A DNA stretch of 11,141 nucleotides from Acidobacteriaceae bacterium (lineage in GTDB: Bacteria > Acidobacteriota > Terriglobia > Terriglobales > Acidobacteriaceae). The stretch covers positions 1 to 11,141 of the forward strand of contig JARLFX010000291.1 of assembly GCA_031296355.1 (NCBI GenBank), written 5' to 3'. Made by a program: the position numbers and the translations under genes. Shown here one piece after another: positions 6,034 through 11,141 of this stretch. Within the stretch, counting starts at the first letter, position 1. Each line of letters begins with the position of its first letter. Under the pieces are notes generated by a model. That model did no database searches. It saw only the letters and a program-made list of their open reading frames with translations, and had not been told where the DNA came from.

Positions 6034-7962
6034 TCAGGAAACAGCTTCTTCCAACGCCATCGACAGCTCTTCCCACTCCGCCAGCAAGATGCCGTGGCGC
6101 ACCCGAAGATCTTCCAGCAGCGCAGTCAGCCGCTGCGTTTCTGCAACCGAAACAAAATTGCCCAGGGCCGTCTCCGTCTCTGCAATACGCGCTTCCAGGC
6201 GGGGAATCTCTTCTTCCACAAACGCATTGCGTTCCTGCATCTGCTTCAGCTTGATCGGATTCAGACGTTTTGCGCGATTCTCCGCTTCCGGTGCCTCCGT
6301 CATGATGGTTGTGTCGCGCGCAGCGGCTGTCTTCTCGGGCACATTCGTTGCTGCGGCCATACCCTGCTTGCGCCACAGATACTCTTCGTAATTCCCTGGG
6401 TAGATGTGGACATGACCACCTTCGACCTCAAATACCTTGCTCGCAAGGCCATCAATAAAATAGCGGTCGTGGGAGACGAAGACAACCGTGCCGGTAAAAT
6501 TAGCAATGGCTTCCAGCAAAACATCCTTGGCTCGCAAATCAAGATGGTTCGTAGGCTCATCCAGCAGAAGGAAGTTCGCAGGGCTCACCAGCAACCGGGC
6601 CAACGCGTAGCGATTGCGCTCTCCACCAGAGAGCACGCCAAGCCGCTTGAATGCATCGTCACCACTGAACAAAAAGCAGCCCAGTAGCCCACGCAGTTCT
6701 ACCTGCGGAATCTTCGGTGCTGAAGCAGTAATATCGTCCAGCATCTTTGCGCCGCCATCCAGCACTTTGTACTGATCCTGCGCAAAATAATCTGCGAGCA
6801 CATTGTGGCCCAGCTTCACGCTGCCGGCAGTCGGCTTATCCAGCCCGGCCAGCAGACGTATGAGCGTAGATTTACCTGCGCCGTTAGCGCCGACCAGCGC
6901 AATCCGGTCACCGCGCTCAATGGTAAAGTTCACATCGCGCAGCACATTTTTTTCGCCATAGCTCTTTGCAAGCCCTTCCACTGCAATCACAGTGCGGCCA
7001 GAGGCCGGTGGCTGCGGAAAGCTGAAGTGAATCGTCGATTCCTCTTCCGGAATCTCGATGCGCTCGATCTTCTCCAGCTCTTTGATGCGGCTCTGCACCT
7101 GCTTTGCTTTGGTGGCCTGCGCGCGAAAGCGGTTGATGAACGCCTCAAGATGCTCGATCTTCAGGCGCTGATTCTTGTACGCTGCGTCCAGTTGTGCGCG
7201 GCGCTCCGTCTTCTGCTGCAGATACTTCTCATAGCCGCCACTGTAAAAATGCACGCGCTTGTTCCAGATCTCCACCGTCTTATTCACGGTTACATCCAGA
7301 AAGTAGCGATCATGCGAGATCAAAATGAAGGCCTGCGGATAGTTACGCAGGTAATCTTCAAGCCAGTTGCGCGTCTCCAGGTCCAGATGATTCGTGGGTT
7401 CATCCAGCAGCAGCAAGCTCGGCTTCTGCAGGAGCAGTTTGGCTAGCGCAATGCGCATCTGCCAGCCGCCAGAGAACTCCTCCGTGCGCCGCGGCCAGTC
7501 TTCCTTGGTAAACCCGAGGCCGCCCAGCACCGCGCCCACCTGCGCATCCAGCGCATAGCCATCGTGCGCACGCAGTAGCTCATCGATCTGCGAAAATCTC
7601 CGTGCGGCAACCGCATACTCCTCGCCATCAGACGGCAGCTCCGCCAGTTGACCGGAGAGCACCTCCATCTCGCGCTCCAGTTCGTGGGTCGCGTGGAAGA
7701 CGCTGAGGCACTCCTCAAAGATGGTGCGTCCGCTCAGGGCCAGCCCGTCCTGCGGCAGATAGCCCAGGGTCATGCCTTTAGTGCGCTGCAGCTCGCCGTA
7801 GTCCAGATGTTCCAGCCCGGCAAGCACCTTCAATAGGGTCGATTTACCCGTACCGTTGCCGCCGACCAGCCCGGTGCGCTCGTCCGGCGTGATGAGCCAG
7901 TTCGCGTCTTCAAATAATGTTTTGGGGCCAAAGCGCTTGCCCACGCCAGTGAGTTGCAGCAT
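6034..7962 (-). CDS. ABC-F family ATPase (ribosome-associated type)
   Basis: This encodes 642 residues with two ABC ATPase domains in tandem and no membrane segment, the layout of soluble ABC-F proteins (EttA, Uup, YheS, YdiF and antibiotic-resistance relatives) that act on the ribosomal E site. Domain 1 has Walker A GGNGTGKS (34-41), signature FSGGW (163-167) and Walker B LLLLDEP with Glu 188. Domain 2 has GANGAGKS (358-365), LSGGE (444-448) and LLLDEP (465-470). Both have the ABC-F hallmark DEPTNHLDL and a SHDRYF switch. Between them, residues about 245-310 form a charged helical linker (P-site tRNA interaction motif region). Residues about 565-640 form a C-terminal coiled coil as in Uup. 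The ATG at 7962 has only a weak ribosome site (GAGAAA). The tonB-like gene ends 50 bp upstream. Housekeeping versus resistance function cannot be read from the sequence. Confidence 0.93.
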   Translation of the reverse strand: MLQLTGVGKRFGPKTLFEDANWLITPDERTGLVGGNGTGKSTLLKVLAGLEHLDYGELQRTKGMTLGYLPQDGLALSGRTIFEECLSVFHATHELEREMEVLSGQLAELPSDGEEYAVAARRFSQIDELLRAHDGYALDAQVGAVLGGLGFTKEDWPRRTEEFSGGWQMRIALAKLLLQKPSLLLLDEPTNHLDLETRNWLEDYLRNYPQAFILISHDRYFLDVTVNKTVEIWNKRVHFYSGGYEKYLQQKTERRAQLDAAYKNQRLKIEHLEAFINRFRAQATKAKQVQSRIKELEKIERIEIPEEESTIHFSFPQPPASGRTVIAVEGLAKSYGEKNVLRDVNFTIERGDRIALVGANGAGKSTLIRLLAGLDKPTAGSVKLGHNVLADYFAQDQYKVLDGGAKMLDDITASAPKIPQVELRGLLGCFLFSGDDAFKRLGVLSGGERNRYALARLLVSPANFLLLDEPTNHLDLRAKDVLLEAIANFTGTVVFVSHDRYFIDGLASKVFEVEGGHVHIYPGNYEEYLWRKQGMAAATNVPEKTAAARDTTIMTEAPEAENRAKRLNPIKLKQMQERNAFVEEEIPRLEARIAETETALGNFVSVAETQRLTALLEDLRVRHGILLAEWEELSMALEEAVS

Positions 7963-8012
7963 GTTTCTATTTTCTCACTCGCGCGCAGGCTGCGCTTGGC
8001 CCCGCAATCCAG

Positions 8013-8738
8013 TTACTCCGTTGTCGTGAAGTTCACCTGGATGGTCGTATCCACTTCCGTCTGTTCACCGTTCAGCAGGAATGGACGGTAGCGCCATGTC
8101 CGTACGCCATCCAGCGCCGCCTGGCGCAACATGGCAGGGCCGCTTTCTACGGCGAGGTTCTCAATGCTGCCACTCTTTGAGATAACAGCCCTCAAAACCA
8201 CCGTTCCGGAGACATGCGCGGCGCGGGCGATGGCTGGGTACACAGGCTGCGTCTTCACGATCAGATTGCCTGTAGCCACGCCGGTAGAGACACGCACCGG
8301 AACTGTGCTCCGTGGCGGCCGGGGCGTCACTACGATTACGGGCGGCGGGCCAATCATAGCCTGCAGGTCAGCACCCGGAACGCCGCTTCCCGGCCCGGCT
8401 GAATCACCAAACCGCACATTGCCTGCCGGGGCAATCGTCGTATCCACGGTGTACCTGATCTTCGTTGGCATCGTCGTCGGTGCTGTAAGTCGGCCGCTTC
8501 CCTGCGAAGCCGCACTGTGGCTGGTAGCAGCTTCCTTTGCCATAGACGGAGGAGCCGGAGGGGGTGGAGGCGCAAGCAGCATCGCCGAAATTGCGGGGTG
8601 CGGTAGCGCTTCAGGGTAGAGGAGTGGAATGAGTACCAGCACGGCAACGAATCCGGCATTCAACCCGAATGTTGCGATCGTCCAGTACTTTGACTGAGTC
8701 TTCAAGCTGCCAGTTGATTCGAGCAATGCATCGAACAT
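8013..8738 (-). CDS. TonB-family energy transducer
   Basis: This encodes 241 residues with TonB layout. A short cytosolic N-terminus is followed by one membrane segment (about 22-41), then a periplasmic Pro-rich stretch including LLAPPPPPAPP (54-64) and a low-complexity Ser/Thr/Gly/Pro spacer to about 155. The C-terminal TonB domain covers about 162-238, with the conserved PVYPAIARAAHVSGTVVLRA start, a central SGSIENLAVESG turn and the WRYRPFLLNG motif. TonB couples the proton-motive force, through ExbB/ExbD, to outer-membrane receptors. No exbBD or receptor gene is in this window. The start at ATG 8738 is firm, with AGGAGG (8744-8749) 5 nt upstream. The gene diverges from the GH13 gene and may lead an operon with the ABC-F gene 50 bp downstream. 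Acidobacteriota carry many such paralogues, so partner and substrate are unknown. Confidence 0.93.
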   Translation of the reverse strand: MFDALLESTGSLKTQSKYWTIATFGLNAGFVAVLVLIPLLYPEALPHPAISAMLLAPPPPPAPPSMAKEAATSHSAASQGSGRLTAPTTMPTKIRYTVDTTIAPAGNVRFGDSAGPGSGVPGADLQAMIGPPPVIVVTPRPPRSTVPVRVSTGVATGNLIVKTQPVYPAIARAAHVSGTVVLRAVISKSGSIENLAVESGPAMLRQAALDGVRTWRYRPFLLNGEQTEVDTTIQVNFTTTE

Positions 8739-8761
8739 ACGCGCCTCCTGGTATTGGTGGG

Positions 8762-8820
8762 TGCGCGAGCACTACACACATAGACACCGGAGGTTCCGCA
8801 TTTGTTCAACCGCTCGCGCA
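8762..8820. promoter_or_regulatory. Spaced 9-bp inverted repeat in the divergent tonB-like/GH13 promoter region
   Basis: TGCGCGAGC (8762-8770) and GCTCGCGCA (8812-8820) are exact complements separated by 41 bp, in the 129-bp region between the divergent starts at 8738 and 8868. The spacing suits a pair of operator half-sites or a looped DNA site serving both promoters. It could also be chance in GC-rich DNA. No confident -35/-10 pair was found on either strand. Confidence 0.4.
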
Positions 8821-8867
8821 TTTTCGCAGATAGCCCGCGACCCTTGCCGCAAAGTAGAATTTCCAGC

Positions 8868-10673
8868 ATGAGCTTTGGCCGCGTTTCACGCTTTCTCGCC
8901 GTTCTTCTTTTCACGCTTAGCTCGGTACTCGCACATGGACAGATGCTGGCTCGCCCGGGATGGTCGGGCTCTGGCATGGCGGCAGAACCCTGGTGGAAAC
9001 ACGCTGTAATCTACGAGATCTATCCGCGTAGCTTCCAGGACAGCAATGGCGACGGCGTGGGCGACCTGAAGGGCATCACCCAGCGGCTCGATTATCTGCA
9101 GTCACTCGGCATTGACGCGATCTGGCTTACGCCGATATACCCTTCACCGCAGGTCGACTTCGGCTACGACATCTCCGACTACACCGCCATCGATCCGCAG
9201 TACGGCACCATGGACGACTTCGACGAGTTGGTGCGCGAAGCAGGCCGCCGCAACATTCGCATCCTGATGGATATGGTGCTGAACCATACTTCTGACCAGC
9301 ACCCCTGGTTCAAGGAGTCAAAGTCTAACCGCACGAATCCCAAGCGAGACTGGTACATCTGGCACGATGGCAGTGATACCTCTGCCTGCGCCCAACCCGG
9401 CCCGGCCTGCGCCACGCACCCGCCGAATAACTGGATCAGCCTGTTCGGCCATTCGGCATGGCAGTATGACGAGACTACAAACCAGTTCTATTACCACCAG
9501 TTCTATCCGCAACAACCCGACCTCAACTGGCGCAATCCCGCCGTTGAGAAAGCCATGTTTGACGCTGTGCGTTTCTGGTTGAACCGTGGCGTTGCCGGGT
9601 TTCGGTTGGACGCAGTACTACAGCTTTACGAAGATCAGAAGCTCACCAATGCGCAGGAACTACCGGGCAAGAACTCCTTCGGCGACACCAACCAGGACAC
9701 CTCGCCCTACACCAATCTGCCAGAGATTCACACCCTGCTGCGCGATCTGCGCAAGGTGACAGACTCTGCTGTAGGCCAGCGTGTGCTGGTAGGTGAGACC
9801 TACGCCAATACCCCAGCGGAGCTGGCAAAGATGTATGGTGCCCACGGCGATGAGCTACAGCTACCGATGGACACGCAACTTGCTTTCATCAACAAGCTGG
9901 ATGCAGCAACATTCCGCGCACGAATTACGGATGCAGAGACCAAGCTCAACGGCAACATGCCGCTCCTCCTTTTTGACAATCACGACAACGTGCGCAGTTG
10001 GGACCGGTACAGCGCAAACGCAACCAATCCGCAGGATAAGGAGGCAATCGCCCGCATCCTTGCCACCGTACTGCTCACCACCCGCGCTGCCGCACAGATG
10101 TATTACGGCCAGGAGCTCGGCATGGTGACTACGCCGCCGGCAAGCAAGGAAGCCGTGAAGGATCCCATCGGCATTATCGGCTGGTCGCAGAACAAAGGCC
10201 GCGATGGCGAGCGCACTCCCATGCAATGGGCCGCCACACACAATGCCGGATTCACGACCAGCGCAACACCCTGGCTGCCGGTGCCCGCGGGCGCTGCCAC
10301 GACTAATGTGGCCGCGGAAGACGCCAATCCGGATTCATTGCTGAACTGGTACCGCAAATTGATTGCTCTGCGCCGCAGTAACACGGCACTGCATAGCGGC
10401 AGCAATGTGATGCTGAATCACGATGCGCAGAATGCCCTGGTCTGGCTGCGCAAGCCGGCAAATCCGACGCTGGAACATCCGGCGGTCGTAATTGCCTGCA
10501 ACTTTTCCGCGCAGCCGGTCACGCTGGATCTGAAGGCGGACATGAAGAGCAACGCTGTGCAGGGCGGTTTTATGCGTACGATTGCCCGCACGGACCACGG
10601 CATGGGCCCCATGAGCCTGGATGCCGTTCACCTGCCGCCCTACGGCGTTTATATTGGCGAAGTTCGCTACTAA
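8868..10673 (+). CDS. Exported GH13 alpha-glucosidase/alpha-amylase-family enzyme
   Basis: This encodes 601 residues from ATG 8868. A signal peptide (SFGRVSRFLAVLLFTLSSVL, cut near AHGQ, residues 22-25) sends it out of the cytosol. The GH13 catalytic barrel starts at WWKHAVIYEIYPRSF (42-56). A calcium-type loop DSNGDGVGD is at 58-66. Conserved regions are GIDAIWLTPIY (81-91), DMVLNH (135-140), QPDLN (216-220), GFRLDAV with nucleophile Asp 248, VGETYA with acid Glu 310, and FDNHD with Asp 373. QPDLN marks the oligo-1,6-glucosidase/alpha-glucosidase side of GH13. Ala directly after the nucleophile, rather than Val, points to alpha-1,4 over alpha-1,6 specificity (family knowledge, not tested). 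Cys 174 and 181 may form a disulfide. The expected role is release of glucose from maltooligosaccharides in the periplasm or outside. An in-frame TTG at 8802 has a good GGAGG (8789-8793) and would add 22 residues, leaving an unusually long signal n-region. Confidence 0.93.
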   Translation: MSFGRVSRFLAVLLFTLSSVLAHGQMLARPGWSGSGMAAEPWWKHAVIYEIYPRSFQDSNGDGVGDLKGITQRLDYLQSLGIDAIWLTPIYPSPQVDFGYDISDYTAIDPQYGTMDDFDELVREAGRRNIRILMDMVLNHTSDQHPWFKESKSNRTNPKRDWYIWHDGSDTSACAQPGPACATHPPNNWISLFGHSAWQYDETTNQFYYHQFYPQQPDLNWRNPAVEKAMFDAVRFWLNRGVAGFRLDAVLQLYEDQKLTNAQELPGKNSFGDTNQDTSPYTNLPEIHTLLRDLRKVTDSAVGQRVLVGETYANTPAELAKMYGAHGDELQLPMDTQLAFINKLDAATFRARITDAETKLNGNMPLLLFDNHDNVRSWDRYSANATNPQDKEAIARILATVLLTTRAAAQMYYGQELGMVTTPPASKEAVKDPIGIIGWSQNKGRDGERTPMQWAATHNAGFTTSATPWLPVPAGAATTNVAAEDANPDSLLNWYRKLIALRRSNTALHSGSNVMLNHDAQNALVWLRKPANPTLEHPAVVIACNFSAQPVTLDLKADMKSNAVQGGFMRTIARTDHGMGPMSLDAVHLPPYGVYIGEVRY

Positions 10674-10787
10674 ATTGTCTTTATGTGGGCGTTGTTCCGT
10701 CACATCCACACCCCGTTACACCAAAGTTGTATTCGATTTCGCTTTGTGGGGATTCTTTGCCCCAAATGCCAGAGCTACAGTTCTCAC

Positions 10788-11060
10788 ATGGAACTGAAAC
10801 TCTCAGCCGCGATGCCGATGAAGGCGAAGATGCTAAAGATGCAGTCATCGCGCCGCCCCATCAGCAATGCCCGTCGTCAGGCCCGGCTGCAGAAGCAGCT
10901 CGGCGTTGCGCTCTTCCGCGACAACCTATTCGACACCCTGCTGCGTTATGCGCTGGTTTGGATCCTGTTGCTGGCCGTGGTCGCCGGTTTTGCTGAGTCA
11001 TACGCTTCGCACGACAAGTACTATCCCTACAATCTGGATACGCCGCGCAAGCTGCTCTAG
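10788..11060 (+). CDS. Small single-pass membrane protein, unknown
   Basis: This encodes 90 residues from ATG 10788 and is not recognised. The N-terminal half is strongly basic (Lys/Arg-rich, residues 12-37). One membrane segment, about residues 51-70 (LLRYALVWILLLAVVAGFAE), is followed by a short polar tail rich in Tyr (SHDKYYPYNL). By the positive-inside rule the basic part should be cytosolic. The start is uncertain: no clear ribosome site precedes 10788, the frame extends up to an ATG at 10683 without a site, and an internal ATG at residue 15 is preceded by AAGG. It lies 114 bp after the GH13 gene, same strand, and converges on the gene at the right edge with 9 bp between stops. The coherent membrane segment and the stop-to-stop fit argue for a real gene. 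Confidence 0.6.
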   Translation: MELKLSAAMPMKAKMLKMQSSRRPISNARRQARLQKQLGVALFRDNLFDTLLRYALVWILLLAVVAGFAESYASHDKYYPYNLDTPRKLL

Positions 11061-11069
11061 CACTTCGCC

Positions 11070-11141
11070 CTACAGCACGCGGCTATGCTTGTACCCTTCT
11101 GCCGTTAGCGCTGCCAGTAACACTTCCACCTGCTCGCGTCC
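11070..11141 (-). CDS. C-terminal end of a minus-strand gene (partial)
   Basis: Read from the right edge, the minus strand encodes GREQVEVLLAALTAEGYKHS followed by RVL and a TAG stop at 11070-11072. Only 23 residues are present. The R-E/H-x-x-x-ll-x-AL-x-x-x-GY pattern resembles the end of the ACT-like domain of short biosynthetic threonine ammonia-lyases (IlvA), but so little sequence cannot settle this. The convergent fit with the plus-strand gene (9 bp between stops) supports a real coding end. Confidence 0.5.
   Translation of the reverse strand, partial: GREQVEVLLAALTAEGYKHSRVL

Noticed and set aside
5950..6687. Plus-strand open frame spanning the ppc start and the ABC-F C-terminus
   Set aside because: It is antisense to two real genes and has shadow-like composition with no motifs.
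7984..8000. Small GC-rich hairpin between the tonB-like and ABC-F genes
   Set aside because: The 5-bp stem has no U tract in either direction, which is not enough to call a terminator.
1..11141. CRISPR array, tRNA or rRNA genes, intact insertion sequence, defence system
   Set aside because: No regularly spaced repeats, cloverleaf-like sequence, complete transposase or defence-type protein was found on either strand.

Overview
The window looks like part of a chromosome from an Acidobacteriota of the Terriglobia type (Terriglobus, Granulicella or Edaphobacter relatives). This is inferred from the moderately high GC, the style of the phosphoenolpyruvate carboxylase, a secreted GH13 enzyme beside a TonB-type protein, and short modular intergenic repeats that I associate with that group. 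No database search was possible.

Left part (1-2391): an accessory, repeat-rich stretch. It holds a modular intergenic repeat, the C-terminal remnant of a DDE transposase joined directly to that repeat, a secreted orphan protein of lower GC (704-1858, minus) followed by a terminator-like hairpin, and a second copy of the repeat (about 1905-2035). After this comes a gene-free region with a strong minus-strand terminator that has no gene of its own, and an AT-rich nest of inverted repeats just ahead of the next gene. The two repeat copies bracket the transposase remnant and the orphan gene.

Middle part (2392-8738): a membrane-anchored protein with a BamE/SmpA-like C-terminal domain (plus) converges on ppc with only 3 bp between the two stop codons. 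Upstream of ppc, on the same minus strand, are an ABC-F ATPase and a TonB-family energy transducer. The order tonB-like, ABC-F, ppc, with gaps of 50 and about 84 bp, would allow one transcript, although ppc also has its own possible -10 box and Shine-Dalgarno site. The ppc coding sequence contains a striking 28-bp palindrome.

Right part (8739-11141): a divergent promoter region carrying a 9-bp inverted repeat separates the tonB-like gene from an exported GH13 alpha-glucosidase-type enzyme. A small single-pass membrane protein follows, and the end of a convergent minus-strand gene runs off the right edge.

Functionally this is mostly ordinary: anaplerotic carbon fixation, ribosome-associated ATPase, envelope energy transduction and maltooligosaccharide breakdown. 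The less explained material is the non-coding stretch 1860-2391 and its relation to the flanking genes. I see no CRISPR array, tRNA, rRNA or intact mobile element.
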